Assembly (NCBI RefSeq): GCF_032854445.1
Contig: NC_088295.1
Location: forward strand, 8,312,501 to 8,376,500
Direction of reading: 5' to 3'
Origin: Liolophura sinensis
Lineage: Eukaryota; Mollusca; Polyplacophora; Chitonida; Chitonidae
Length of the DNA stretch: 64,000 nt
The position numbers were made by a program, and so were the translations under genes. Positions 1-14,030 of the stretch are shown here, piece by piece; position 1 is the stretch's first letter; each line of letters starts with the position of its first letter. The notes below the pieces were generated by a model, which saw nothing but the letters and a program-made list of their open reading frames with translations, did no database searches and was not told the origin of the DNA.

Positions 1-294
1 ATCTTGTTAGGAACGGCGAACGGAACAACTCGACGTTCACATTGTGATCTGAGGAACGGTCTGCGAAATGTCTGCCGAAGCAAAAGGTGGTTTATTCTGT
101 GTGACAGAGGTCACTGGTATAAAGCAGTTTTAGTTGGTATATATAATACCAAAAACATACCTATATTAACCTCCCTATGCTTTTCACAGCGTATACGACT
201 TTTTTGCACTACAGGCAAAAATCAGCTGTATACAATTTGTATATGTATTTGAGTTTGCTTCTCGAGATGATTCATCTCCTGGCTAGTAAGCGCA

Positions 295-531
295 TTTTAA
301 AACATATGTAACTAATGCACCGTGTAATTACCGAGAATGCACAGATAGTTGCTTGCATGGGGACTGAAGTAAAGCCATTGCCATGCTAAAGAGTCTCCAG
401 CACTTATGCTGTGAAAGGAACTGTTATGTTTTGCGACAAGACCAAAGACATAAGCATACAAATGATTCGAAATATTTACAATTTACAATTAGTCATACCG
501 TTTCGATAAATCCTAAAAGCGTAAAGAATAA
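295..531 (+). repeat. Diverged dispersed repeat, copy 1
   Basis: Matches 1525-1782 in the same orientation. Shared blocks are AAAACATATGTA, CACCGTGTAATTACCGA, AAGTAAAGCCATT, ATGATTCGAAATATTTACAA and a final GCGTAAAGAATA-like block, in the same order and with small indels. It has no coding potential and no similarity that I recognise. Confidence 0.8.
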
Positions 532-1524
532 GTAGGAGGCTTAGTGTTTGCTGACGGCGGTCTATAACATAGTGTTAGCGCCGACTAACAGCACAAGTGA
601 CAGGGAGTGTCTGTGAAAGAAAAATACACCAAAACATAAACACAAGAAAGAAAAGATACAGCTTAAAATATATTGGCCTATATTATGCCTTGGCTATTAA
701 ATCCATTTTCAAAATTTCAAAAACACGTCTTTGTAACTTTATCTCAGGTATATGAATATAGCTTATTAAATGAACACATGAAAGGAAATCATAAAAACAC
801 TTCTGTTTGATGCAGCACCGGCCTTCTTAAGGCACGTCAATAGATTACTGCTGTGTTGGGATAAGTCACCATCTCCTGTGGACATATATAGATATGTTCC
901 TTCTTCGGACAAGCTTTGAAGTCACGACGTGTTCACGTGGATCAAAACAGGATGTAATTGGGCCCTATATATGTTGAATACGTGGAAAACAGACAGGAAG
1001 TCAGAAGCGATTGTCCGGTGTTTGATGAACCATGGAAACAAATGTATAAGGTCAAATGATTAATGTCTTTTTGTAATCACCAAGATGTTCAAATTCTAAC
1101 ATTTGATTATCCAATGGGCACATGCAGAATGTGATCTTAAGACGACGAACAATTAACACCAATAAGACAGATAAGCAAAACAATGGTCACCGGTATTTTA
1201 TGGCTCTTCTGGCCAAAACATACACGAAAAACATGTTCGTTCCATTCTACAACAACCCTCTCCGGTCCCATCATCTATGCACATCTCTTGAAAGTATTAT
1301 TTTTAAACAGTATAAAATACAAGAAGTAATACCACGGTCGAAACGAAGCGCTGTGGTTAAAAACAAATCTCTCTTTTTCAACATTCCACACTTTCTGCTC
1401 TTACTGTAAATTTTAAAATGGATAAGCCACGCAGGAGCATGGGTGCGTTGGGAAACTCAATGTGATCACACAAATGGCTACTTGATACGGAGCAATAAGT
1501 GCAGTTTTGCAGAAGATACTTACA
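532..1524. other. No gene seen between the two diverged repeat copies
   Basis: AT-rich sequence with only short chance reading frames (the longest is 95 codons at 1122-1409). I see no domain, RNA gene or clear repeat other than the flanking copies. Confidence 0.6.
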
Positions 1525-1782
1525 TTTCAAAACATATGTAGCTGGAGCACCGTGTAATTACCGACGGTGCACAGTTCTTTGCTTGAAGTAAAGCCATTAC
1601 CATACAGCATATTCTCCAGTACTCATGCTGTGACAGACATTACACAGATACTGGAATGATTCGAAATATTTACAATTTTCATTTCTGCAAAGGACGTATT
1701 TATGAATGATTACATTTTTATGTCACACCAGCAATATTACAGTTACCATACTGTGGCGATAAAATTTAAAGGCGTAGAGAAT
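1525..1782 (+). repeat. Diverged dispersed repeat, copy 2
   Basis: Second copy of the 295-531 repeat, 1,230 bp downstream. The collinear blocks CACCGTGTAATTACCGA, AAGTAAAGCCATTACCAT, CTCATGCTGTGA and ATGATTCGAAATATTTACAA are kept, and it extends through TACTGTGGCGATAAA and GGCGTAGAGAATA. It is either an old tandem event with a 1-kb spacer or two insertions of one unnamed element. Confidence 0.8.
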
Positions 1783-2826
1783 ATATATACGACTTTCTTT
1801 GGGGTTCTGGATCGAAAATTTCTGAATCTCCGCGACGCACATGCTGGCATACAAACACACATGACAAGCTATGGATTGCCGACTTCTGTGTAAAGTGTAC
1901 GCAAAGAAAATGGCAAGAGATCTGACTCAAGGTGAATTAAAAAAATATCCTTGGAGAGAGGAGAAGAATGCATTATTGAGTTTAACAAGTGAATGGTAAA
2001 AACTTGAAGTCTTGGAGTAGACTGATGGATTGCAATGTGTCGGTAAAAGTAGTCCTATTCTTATTTATTATTTAAACCAAGCATTGCTGATAGCGTGGAG
2101 AATAGGGCGCGCTGGGGGGCAGATGCACTCAAGACACAAATTTCCCCGGATTCTGAAAAATTTAATACAGACCGATGGGAAAAAGAATATGAACAAATGA
2201 ATAAATGATACATTTTTCTACAATGGTTTCTAGTTTAAGCTTTTAGTGGGTTGCCCCGCATGTATGTATGAACACACTAAAGTCATGTTTCGAGATGCAT
2301 AGATATCTTGTAAATGCACACTACACAGTAATGGAGAGACAAATACGCATGGTGCCAGTTATCAGCTTTGCTACACAGTTGGGGCTTTACAGTCATTATC
2401 TACCATTTGGTTGGTCCACTTTTTATTACAAAGTAGTGTTGCTCTATAATTTCCAATATTTGGTCAGTTAATGTAAGTAAATTATTTAGTTATTGTACGG
2501 TGAGTTACCTTGTAGATTTATTTATAACTAGTTCATTTGTAGTGAAAAAAAGAAATTAAGATATGTGAGAATCCTTATAATGTTATATGATACTGCCTCA
2601 GTGGGGCATCATGATGAGGACACCAGACACGACACTTTATACTTATTCACAGTATAAAGCCTCATGAGAGCCACCATGACGAGGACATCATTACAGTACA
2701 CAGTCTTATGTGAGCTTGGCGATTAATGTTTAGTTACTTACTTAGTTAGTTAGTTATTGGTCAAAACAATACTCTAGATGTTTCCACTCATACCAGGGCG
2801 GTCATTTTTATAAGTGGAGGATAGGG

Positions 2827-2905
2827 CCTTCATGGCCAAGATGGTAAGCGTGTCAGTCTCTTACACGTCCACAAGGGAACAAATCCGAAAGCACGAAATT
2901 GCTGT
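2827..2905 (+). mobile_element. Degenerate tRNA-derived SINE head
   Basis: A tRNA-like segment with an A box (TGGCCAAGATGG) and, about 40 bp further on, a B box (GGAACAAATCC; consensus GGTTCGANTCC, 8 of 11). It does not keep full tRNA pairing, so I read it as a decayed SINE promoter rather than a tRNA gene. The sequence at 2585-2710 (TGCCTCAGTGGGGCATCATG and onward) may be part of a related SINE body in reverse orientation, which is weaker. Confidence 0.45.
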
Positions 2906-5850
2906 GATTGTTATTCCTGTAAATAAAAACCTAATCTCATAAATCCATAGCTATAGGGATCAGCCCATAATGCCTAGATTCTATGTGTCGCATGATTAAG
3001 TAAGTCTAGTTTCATTCAGAGCTATAATAGTACTATTGTACAATTTTGGGGCTTCATCTCATCTCTGTTATATTAATGAAAGCAATTATCTCGGTGTATT
3101 GGCATTATTGTCCGACTGGAGTCCGTCAGATGCCCAAGCGTGGCGGATTGTCCCCGTTTCTGGACGGATTAGAGCCGGGAAGCCTCGGAACGGTAATTAA
3201 CTGTCAACTTGTGAAAGTTCATTTCAGATTTTTATGAAGACAGTGTTTGTAAAGCTTCAACTCGTAACCCCTGCCATACAGAGCTAACTTTTCTCCTTAT
3301 ATAGTTCCCAATAGACTAATACCCAATAAAGCAAGTGTCCATGTCCCGGATTATACCCTGGCGGGTATTCTCCCGTATTCCTGGTAGTTTGGAAACCCGA
3401 ATTGTCCCAGGAACAGCTAGTTTTCCCTCACTTTCTGCAAAACCCACCATATATTTGCTTGTCAAAAGTTTTATGTGAGTACACACGTATCCAATTATCC
3501 GTCTTTGTGATCACTTCAAAGTCAACGAAACTGACAATCCTATAGTTTACGGGACTTTTTCCCCCTCCATTCCGGGCTTTTATTTCTGTAAGTGATGAAT
3601 AACCATTGGAAATTTTTGCAACTTCCCAGGAAACAAAAGAGGGGTATTGTAACTAATGAGTTGGTGCTTCCCGCGGGCTTACCTTTATTCATTATCCCTG
3701 TGAGCCTGTCTTTTGCCAGGATTCATTTAATTACAGGAGGTGATTAAGTTGAGGTCTCGGATTACAACAGCAAGATAATCACCATGGGCCTAGGACCGGC
3801 CGCATTGCGCAAGATACAGACTGACAGCTAGCGAACGTCATTACTCTACGTTAAATAATTAAAGGTTAATGAGATTGGCTCAATTCATTAGCGACTTTCT
3901 TTGACGACAGTGTAAACGGGGTATTATACTAAGTCATAGAAAACGGTACATGTTGGTAGGGAGTGTTAGAGCATATTGTTACCGTGATTTAAGTCGCAAC
4001 TAGAACTGACGCCCAGAATCAGAACAGCAACTTTTGGGGTTTTTGTGGATTCCTGATTTCTGAATTGATTCCAAACTATCCAAGGCACACAGTACAAAGT
4101 CTCTACAAAGTCTCTATACATATCCGATTTCCCCCACCCGTAAACTAGACTGCCGTCATGTAAGTGAAAATTGTTGAGCACAGCGATAAATGCCAATCAA
4201 ATTAATAAATATGTAAAATGTATGATGCACAACCTCCGCATAACTGTGGAGCCCAATGCCATTGGTTTATCGCTCTTAATTAACCAGAGACTGCCATATT
4301 TCTGACTAATTCCTTCCTGTCCACAGTATTCCACAGCACAATCCATGTGTTACAGCTCTCTCCACTCCACTACCTTGTCAGTGACGGGAAAATAACGGCG
4401 TGGAGTATGGAAGAGGTAGGCCGAGTAGGTTATAAGAGGAATAGTTGGTCATACATCACCTTGCCCGTCCGCCCGCCCGTTCCCTGAGCCCTCGGGCGGC
4501 TGCACACCACAGAGATTCCTGGCACGCTACTTCCACCGGCTCCTCAATTATTGAAGGCTTCATTCGACTGCCCGGAAGAAGCGCAGCAGATGGTCCCCGT
4601 CCGCTTGTCTTCCAAGCTGAATTATTTAACATTATATATTTCTCTGCTAAATCCTGTTCCGGGCCACCTGTCAAATTCGTGTTTTAGGTTGACTCATTGG
4701 AGTAGAAAGTTTCGTGTAACAATGAAACATGGTAGACACCTACGAGAATGTCGCGTGAGAAGCTGAGATTTATATTCTCATGACAGACATTTCACGAAGG
4801 TGTGTTTGCAACAGAGCTAATATAAAGTTTTAAGACATAGACAACTTATGCCCGTCTTGCATTCCCATTCTATACAACCAAACTCCCCCTGAATTTTCTC
4901 AGAAAGGCAAGCTACATAGTACATGTGTACTTTTTACCTGGCAGTATAAGAGAGGTTAAATCCCAATTTAATAAACATATCCGTGACAATATAGTATCGA
5001 TGGTCGGAGACAAGTCAGAGACATGGGTTTATGGTTGATAACCTGGGAATATTGAGGGGGGCGGTATTGGCATGCAAATGCGCCAGTTCGTTGTGGCTAA
5101 ATAGTCTGAGTGAGAACCGCCATACATACTTACTGAAGTTCGTGTGTGTTATACAAAGAGTTAAGCAAGCTAAGTGAATGTGACGGACATTCACAGAGGT
5201 ATTCATTTAAAATGTCATCAGTCTCCAGACTTTAGATTTCCTTGATAAGACAGTGATTTGATCCAAGTGACGAAAGGTCCCTTTGAGCCGCTCGTGTCAC
5301 ATTACGACAACATGGCCCGGGTGTCATCAGAAAGTCACTAAGCTACTGTCAGCTACAATTCGGCCTGTCCATTACAGCCGAGCAAAGTTGAATGTAGCAC
5401 CAGAGAGGATGTCACCTCCGATTATACTATCACACGGCTTTATCAGGGACGAATACGTGATGGAATTTCAATTTGGTAAAAGAGTTACGCAAAACTCTAC
5501 AAAACACTATACTGCACAATGTCTGCTATCTCTATAATTCTTTTAAGCATGTCGTTTGTCGATGTACTGTTGCAACATCCAAAAATAAAGTCTTCAACAA
5601 AACGTAGAGGTACTGCGATGAATAAAATCTCCGCTCCAGATACCTGTACAGATTCTCCGACTACAGACAAAGAAATATTACTCTGCATTTGGATCCCATC
5701 CAAACTGCAATGGTGAAAATGTCTGAAGCAATTCTTGATTCTGGGTCTAGATCACCATTGAAATTTAATGGATTGGTGCTTGTCCCAAGATCGAGCTCTG
5801 TACACGATACAAATCAGTTCATAACTTTTCGGGCAATGTAGCTGGTAGAC
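2906..5850. other. No gene or named repeat recognised
   Basis: Only short frames on both strands. A GC-richer patch at 4465-4620 is open on both strands for about 70 codons but has no domain and no splice-framed extension that I could support. Confidence 0.5.
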
Positions 5851-5923
5851 AGACCGACAGACAGATAGACACACAAACAGACAGACAGACAGACAGATAG
5901 ACAGACAGACGGACAGACGGATG
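5851..5923 (+). repeat. (GACA)n-type microsatellite, interrupted
   Basis: About 18 imperfect GACA/GATA units (ACAGACAGACAGATAGAC and similar). The Ser/Val/Cys/Leu-rich frames on the minus strand here are by-products of the repeat. Confidence 0.9.
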
Positions 5924-5969
5924 AGTATCGGCATGCTTGGCAGATGTAATAACCCAGAGTCTTCAAGGG

Positions 5970-5992
5970 TTTTTTTTTTTTTTTTTTTTTTT
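5970..5992 (+). repeat. Poly(T) tract, 23 bp
   Basis: Uninterrupted T run just after the GACA array. It could be the poly(A) end of a minus-strand retroposed copy, but I found no partner sequence or target-site duplication. Confidence 0.85.
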
Positions 5993-6270
5993 GGCTTTGG
6001 CTGTTTGTGAGAAATAGACCTTGGATAAACGAGAGGCGGACTTTTACATTATAAGTATATAAATCTTGACTGAGGAGCATTTTGGGTAATTCTATAGTGA
6101 GTCTAATGCATTGCAATGGACAGCAATGCCATTTTTAAAATCTAATTCTGCGCGCGCCATCGAGCTAGAGAATGTTTATGTCGCTATTATTTAGGTTTTT
6201 ACGTGAGCCGTTAGGATAGAACTCGGATTACCACCGATTTCACCGATCACGACTGACTGTATGCCAAAGT

Positions 6271-6410
6271 ACACACTGTCGTCAGTATTTGTGCTTTACA
6301 CCGTTGATTCCTAAACACTGTCGTCACTACTTTTGCTTTACACCGTTGATTCCTAAACACTGTCGTCACTACTTGTGCTCTACACCGCTGATTCCTAAAC
6401 ACTGTAGTAT
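6271..6410 (+). repeat. 42-bp tandem repeat, three copies plus a partial
   Basis: Units start at 6271, 6313 and 6355, with a partial unit at 6397. Each runs AAACACTGTCGTCACTACTT, then TTTACACCGTTGATTCCT. The period is divisible by three, so both strands stay open for short stretches. Nothing suggests these are translated. Confidence 0.9.
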
Positions 6411-7356
<946 letters not shown>

Positions 7357-7648
7357 GGGATGTGGAAGAGCTTCGCGCTGGGATGCAGGTAATGACAAAG
7401 AAATGAACTACAAATACCAGGAAGTTATCATCTGAGACAAATACAGCCGGACGCATTACGACCCTCTTCTCATGCTGCAGATTATTTATGTAACGTGATA
7501 GTGGTTTTTCATAAGGCTAGAAGACAAATGTTTTCTGCCGCAGGGTTATAAAGGTATAAACCTGATTAGAGTGTCTACATACACTGATCATCAGAATTTA
7601 CTTTTAATACCTAGCTTACTGCATCACTAAGACTTGTCAACATGTCTT

Positions 7649-7908
7649 AAGGGGCTCTCACACGTAGCCGAATTTGCGTCACATGTTAAATTCGTGAAAT
7701 GTCGAAAATTGTTTCTCGATTGGGGACTCGACTTGAGTCCTACTGCAGGACTAGGTTCGCTTCATTCTCGACCAATCAAGAGTAGCCCCCGATTAAACAG
7801 GACTGCAGTAGGACTATACACGACAACAACAGGCGTTATCCCGATTTTTGGTCACGACTAAGTCGTTCTCTAGTCCTGAGATAAATCGGCCACGTGGGAG
7901 AGCTACTT
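7649..7908. mobile_element. Probable non-autonomous DNA transposon (MITE), about 260 bp
   Basis: The ends are imperfect terminal inverted repeats: the left end starts AAGGGGCTCTCACACGTAGC, and the reverse complement of the right end starts AAGTAGCTCTCCCACGTGGC. Roughly 20 of the first 24-25 positions match. Inside, an inverted pair AGTCCTACTGCAG / CTGCAGTAGGACT (about 7737-7749 and 7803-7815) gives further foldback. No transposase is encoded. No clean target-site duplication is visible, so the superfamily is open. Confidence 0.6.
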
Positions 7909-9257
7909 GCTCTGTTACCAATGAAAACCTGTCTCAGTAATTATGTGAATCTCTGTACTTATTTATACTATCCGGAAAGGTTAGAAATCTGCCTGTCAGT
8001 ATGATTTACATACACATTTTCACAGGTTCGGTATTCAGCAAGACCTATTGAAGGAAACAGATTTTTTAGTTGTAATGACTGGTAATGATAACGATAGATC
8101 GATTGTTCCTTTCAAGCTCTGTTTTCCATTGAATCTTGTTTTGTCTTTGTAAGATCTCACCTGTCCACCAAAAGAGACAGGCTGTTCCATCAAACTGAGT
8201 AATTATTGTTTTAGCTACTTTCACTGGAGACGACCATGGAAGAGGCTGTTCCATGCTGGCTGCGTGGAGATCGTTAAGCTGAGGAAATGAGGGGGAGGGA
8301 TGGGGAAAGGGAGAGACAGGGCTATTATGACCTCATCCTAATCAGATAAATGTGAAAGGGAGAGGGGCTGGCCCTGGCAGACTGGTCACGCCTAGCTGTA
8401 CCCTGTTATCACTGACCCCAGCTTAGTTCGACAGTAATCCGTCCGCCGACTCGTCTGTTGTCTGTTGTCATCCTGAACGTAGTTAATAACTGCCATGCGT
8501 TTTCTGTAAACGAGCCATAAGCCTGAATTAAGTCACAGCATTCCAATCAGGAAACACGGAGAGGGAGGGACAGTCAGATGCACATCCTATAACCACGTGG
8601 GACTCGTGTGAAGAGACTTCACACGCGTTGTATACACGCACACATACCTGGATAATGCTGTAGGCAGATTGCCGCGTTACGCAGCTCCGCGGAATGAAGT
8701 CTGATGGACACAGAGACGCTCCGGGAAGCTATAAGGATAGCTTTTGTTACCCGGAAAGAAGAAAAGTCAATGTAATATAGGTTTTTTATGACGCGATCGA
8801 TTCTATTTAAGGCCATTAATGACCGTTATCCATTCCGGTATCCAATGCAAGGGAATTTAGTCAGATTTTCAATACTCTTGGGTTCAGATTAGGAATGGCG
8901 TATTCAGCGCCACCTGTCGGCCGGCCTGAGCCAGTTAAGTTGATTAGCTTTATATAGCTGGTTTAGGTGCACCTTATAAAAGTGTCCGTAATGAATTGAT
9001 ATCGATCCCTGTATAGAAGCTTCCTCTGATAGGTAATGACCAGCAGTTGTTAGAAGTAGTGTCACGAGCAGACATTTACAATACACTGCGTTACTTTGTG
9101 GCTCTTCCTATCAGGTTACCTATATTATATACAATTACATATGCGTATGACGGCACTTCTGAGTTTGAATCAGCTCGACTAAACCAATTACATATCACTA
9201 GCGATTATCCCCCAAGACAGAATTAGTGAAGCTGAGGTCACGGGGTCATATCGCGTA
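7909..9257. other. No gene recognised
   Basis: Mixed-composition sequence with only short chance frames. I saw no splice-framed coding segment, RNA gene or tandem repeat here. Confidence 0.5.
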
Positions 9258-9500
9258 GTTCTTGGGGACTATGGACCTACTGCATGATGACGTTATCTTT
9301 CTGACGCATCACGGGAAATTCATTGCCATAAATACATTTAGATAAAGGTTAATTAATAGGGGCTAGGAGGCTAATAGGGGCTAATAGGGGTTCTTGGGGA
9401 CTATGGACCTACTGCATGATGACGTTATCTTTCTGACGCATCACGGGAAATTCATTGCCATAAATACATTTAGATAAAGGTTAATTAATAGGGGCTAGGA
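9258..9500 (+). repeat. Perfect 111-bp direct duplication with a 21-bp spacer
   Basis: 9258-9368 and 9390-9500 are identical as read, from GTTCTTGGGGACTATGGACC to TTAATAGGGGCTAGGA. The spacer is made of GGCTAATAGG units that resemble the end of the copies, so short repeats at the edge probably seeded an unequal exchange or replication slippage. Zero divergence implies a recent event or an assembly artefact. Confidence 0.97.
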
Positions 9501-12500
9501 CACCGTCTATGATACAGATCAAAAGGGCATGACAGAAACACGTTAAATTGTTAGCAAAGATAAGACTCGATGGTGGTCTGACTTCCTTAAACTTTGGACA
9601 TATTAGGCCCGTGGTCAATAGTTCATATTATGCTATTTTAGCTTGGTGTCGTTGTTGTCTTGTCACTGAACCTCTCGCTGCATGACATTTTCTGTTTTCC
9701 TCTTGCATTTGGAAGGCAGTTTTAGCGTTCAGTAAGGTTCTCCATGGAAGAGTAAAGCATATCGGCGTATAATCCAAATATTATCCACACAAAGGTCCTG
9801 AAGCAGACATTTTGTTCACGTTTTCCTATCAGACGACAAGTCGCCATTTGTCATGTGGGGATGTGAGAAGTATAATATAGTATGGTGACTTTCCACGTGC
9901 TTTTCTAACTGAATTAGATCCCGGAACGTCGATAAGAGATACGAGCATAATAGCATTAATAGATAGGATAATGCAAACTTCAACAAATCATTCACAAACA
10001 CTTTCGAACACGCTGCCTCCTATTCGAGAAAGGCGTTTTTCTGCAGAATTTGATGTATGACCAGTTATGAAGGTTCAGCCCTACAATATGCTAGAGAGAG
10101 GGAGACAGCATTGTACTTCAATGTCACTCTCCATCGACGTGACATCCTTTCTTGTCTTCTAAGTCTAAAATTGGATCACATGCAACACAAGTGTAATAAC
10201 TCAGTTATATGTGATACACCACTTCAGATCCTAACCATTTCATGCCCAGGTTGAGTGCAAAGACAATCTGAACGCGAGTCTCAACAGAAAAAAAGTTTCT
10301 AACCTGAGGGCCTGAGATCATCGCTAACACGGAGCTGTGATCGTAACGCCTATCATTACTCTCAATTTGTGCAGGCGGAGGACATCAAAACAAGAGGCCA
10401 TCCATGTGCACTGTGTCTTCGCCGGGGGTCCATACGGCGAGATAGACATTGCATGAGTGACGATAAGGCGGGTCAAAATGACGCTTTGCAAAATGTCACC
10501 ACCTTTATGTTGCTTGAGGTGCAGTATCATATTAACTGCAGGTGTTCACGTGCGCGGGACTTGGTTCAGCTCTAGCCGCGCTGGTGTAAGTCAGATGTAT
10601 GCACATGTACATGGTTAATCTGGAGAATCCTTTCATCGATATGTGGACTTGCTAATTGGTTTTGCTGGTGTCCAGTGTTTGTGCGTGTTGGCTTTTATTG
10701 TTGTTTTGTTGAACATTAACTCTTCAGGAAAGCGTCTAGAATTATAAGCGAATTTCAGCAAATCAGCTTGGTACTGGACAAAACGAAGAATGTCGACAGA
10801 CAGCGCCATCAAGCTCTGCATGCACTAAAAATCATTTAGAGACAATCTAATGTTGTTCAGCATACATACATCACAGGCTACCTTTGTATTATCCTTGGAA
10901 CTAATGGAGATAAAGCTGTAACCAGATATAGCTTTCATTAAACGCCTGTGTTTATGGAGGATAAATTGTAAAATTAGTGCAATACTTTCATCTCATAAAA
11001 GCTGAGCCTTGACTAGGAGGATACCACATGCCTTAGGGCGGAGGGAGGCGACGGGATCCAGCTTCCAAGGCAAACAGTTTGGACGTAAAGCAAACGGTCG
11101 ATGTTAGCCCCCAGAGAAAATCATCGTTTTTAGCTTTGGTTTATGCGACGTGTAGGAAGAACGGCTCTGATATAAAGCCATATTTATACCGAGATTGGAA
11201 TGGCACCAATCTGCTTCTGATTACTGTTTATAATAACATCCGATCATGACGAAGGAGAACTCTGCTACAGCGACCATCTGATGTTTTTACAGTGTCTCTG
11301 CACGTCAGCAGTCAGGTACACTGCATGTAGCACACGCGTTTGAACTCTAAATATAATGCTTTCCAAAAAAAAAAAACAGCGTTGTAGATTACTGTTAAAA
11401 TTATTGGAACTTACACTGTATTTACAAAATCGGTTCTTACGCGATGTTAATATGAGCTATGTTGTACTTCAGTGCCTTTCTCGATTTCAGCATATTAATT
11501 TTCCATGTAAACATTTGGAATTCTATACCCATAAATAATATAGCTTATAAACATATGTGTCTTTGATGTTTTCACTATAATACACAATTTACTCTTTTTG
11601 CTTTTGTTGCTATCACTTGATTAAAGTTCTATGTTATGCAGGTGTCAATAAATTAACCGATGTCTGCAATATGTCAGTACAGATGAATGTTATGTTTCAG
11701 CAAGACAACGTTTCAATGGTGACCATTACTGGATTGTTTAAACATGAGGCGTTATTTAGCATCACTTACAGTATATATTTCTTTTTCAAATCATTCAGAA
11801 CAGTTGACTTGCTTTTTTTGACTGGCTAACTAAATTTGGTTTAAACTTACGCGTGGAAGACTGAGATACGTACTCTATCCGTGAATGAAGTCTGTGGCCG
11901 AGTGAAGTTTGACTTTGATCTTTCATCAAACAATATACCTTTGAAGAAATTATCTGGGCTGTATACGTATCTATACGCCATCACCCCTTAGCTACCCAAG
12001 TTGTTTTCATAGATCTGTCTGCATCAAAGCTCCTCAGGAATTACAAAGCTAACGGTTTAGACTGAGTGCAAGTGTGTGTGTGTATGAGTTTGTCCGCTGA
12101 TCCTTGTGTTCTGAGCCAGAATTATATTTCATCACACTGGAAATAAAGAAAATCAGTAGCCACAAAGTCATGAGATTGCAGTGCCAGAAAAACAAACAGT
12201 GTTAGCGATCTGTGAAGCCGTATCTTTGCTTTGTGCCTCAGATCGTGCCGTATCTCTGCTCCACCCGAGGTGGTCTGCTGGACTAACGGGTTCCCTCAAA
12301 ATACCGGAGACCAAAGTCTCTGATCAAGCACAGTCGATTATATCTTGGCATGGGAAACGATTGCCCAGATCAGCTGGTGAAGAAACTTTTGACGTTTGTT
12401 TAGTTTTAGGGACTCTCCAAGTAACTTCTGGGTTTACACATCAAAGTTAACTTGTCAGGAGCAGTTACTAGTTCATTGGTTATGTGTTTAAGTATATAAG

Positions 12501-13840
12501 TGGTGCCAACGATTGGGGCTAATCGACTTCAAGGAGCACATTCGCTGCAAACAATAATCCACAGGGCTTACCATAGTCGAGACAAATGTGTAAAATACTT
12601 GAGGACAGCCAGCAAATATGTTTTTAGACCATTTCTAGATTTAGCGCATTGAACCATAGCTGTGTCATGGTTTGTGTACAACACTCATCGCTTCGGGGAC
12701 GCAAGACTGGACTATAAGAGAACCCAGTCAGTTATACAGAAGAGTCGGATTCATCTTTCACAGACATTCCAATACAGGCATGAAGTCGTTAATATAGGTT
12801 TTTTGCAATAATGGATATTGTTGTGATCACAGTATATACCCACGCCTAGCTGTAAGTGTATACTGGATTGCAGTGTTTATATAGTGTAGGCCTACCTATT
12901 CAAATGTTAGTAACAATGTCTAAAAGATTACAAACAGTTTAAAAAAGCCAAGGGTGTTTAGATTCTTACACAGACAATTCCCATAACACAGCAATTTAGA
13001 AAGAGGACTCAAATTTCTCAGACAATTTTGTCATGACATTTCAGGGTTTTAAATCTAAATGTCTCTATTTAACGCCATAACATTTGCTAAGTCACAAGCG
13101 TGCCAAACTCAAGGAACAGCTAAGATAGCTTTAAGAACTCGGGGATGAGAGTAAATTGTGTCAGGTGTCGCAGGTTACATAGTACTTTTGCATTTGGTAG
13201 TGGAATTCCCGGTAAGAATGACTGCCCTTTATTAACCCTTATATATGTCTGCTGCACGGTCTGTCCTAAACTATTCTAAAATGGTTTTATACTATTACGT
13301 GAGCGATCAAACGCGGACAAGTTAAAAAAAATCAATCAGCCATTGTACACCTGTCATGAAGTGTTATCCCGCAGCCACAGTGCATGGCTGTTAGTAGTTG
13401 ATGACTTATATATGGCCAGTTAACACTTGCTACAATATCAAAAAAAAAATCAAAATTTACACTGTAACACTTGAGTTTGGACTTAGCGTATCTCCAATAA
13501 ATACTGACGTCAGAATCGCTATATCCATAAACAGAAAGGGTGTACATTTCCATGGTATGCCGTGTGAACTCGCATCACAGCTCTGTTGTCTGAAGAAGTT
13601 GCCTTTATTCTCGGAAACGTCTTGGCAAGAAATGCCTTAGTTTATTGAGATAAGATTACTGTGACACTGTAGCCTCTGTTCCTGTAGGAACGCGGAAAAG
13701 AAGACTTGATACTTGAAGGAAACAAGAGCGGGCTCCTCACCATATGCTGGCTTTCCATCGCAGAGGCACACTAACAGGCCAAGAAGACATCTACTATTTT
13801 AGTGCCTAGTGGATGCTTTAACTGTAATGGATAACAACAG
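9501..13840. other. No gene recognised
   Basis: Scattered frames of 60-90 codons on both strands with no domains. I saw nothing that I could support as an exon, RNA gene or mobile element. Confidence 0.5.
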
Positions 13841-14030
13841 ATGGTGATAGTGTTGCCCACCCTGACAAATAAACCCTGCCTCTCACTGAAGCCAGACCCT
13901 GTTCAGTTTGATCCCTATCGCCTGTACAACCTTCTCGACCCACCTACTTCTCCATCGTTTGAAGATCCCGAGTATCCGACTGTGATTATTGCTGCCTGCA
14001 ATATGACAAAGTGTATACTAAATGATGGTG
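13841..14030 (+). other. Unidentified exon-like open segment
   Basis: The frame reads LTNKPCLSLKPDPVQFDPYR, then LYNLLDPPTSPSFEDPEYPT. It has a protein-like composition and a balanced third-base pattern unlike its AT-rich surroundings. It is preceded by a possible acceptor (ATAACAACAG) and followed by a possible donor (GATG|GTGAAA). I do not recognise the peptide and see no second exon, so this may be chance or a pseudo-exon. Confidence 0.2.

Noticed and set aside
2827-2905. Functional tRNA gene
   Set aside because: A and B boxes are present but the arms do not pair as a tRNA cloverleaf. It is better read as a decayed SINE head.
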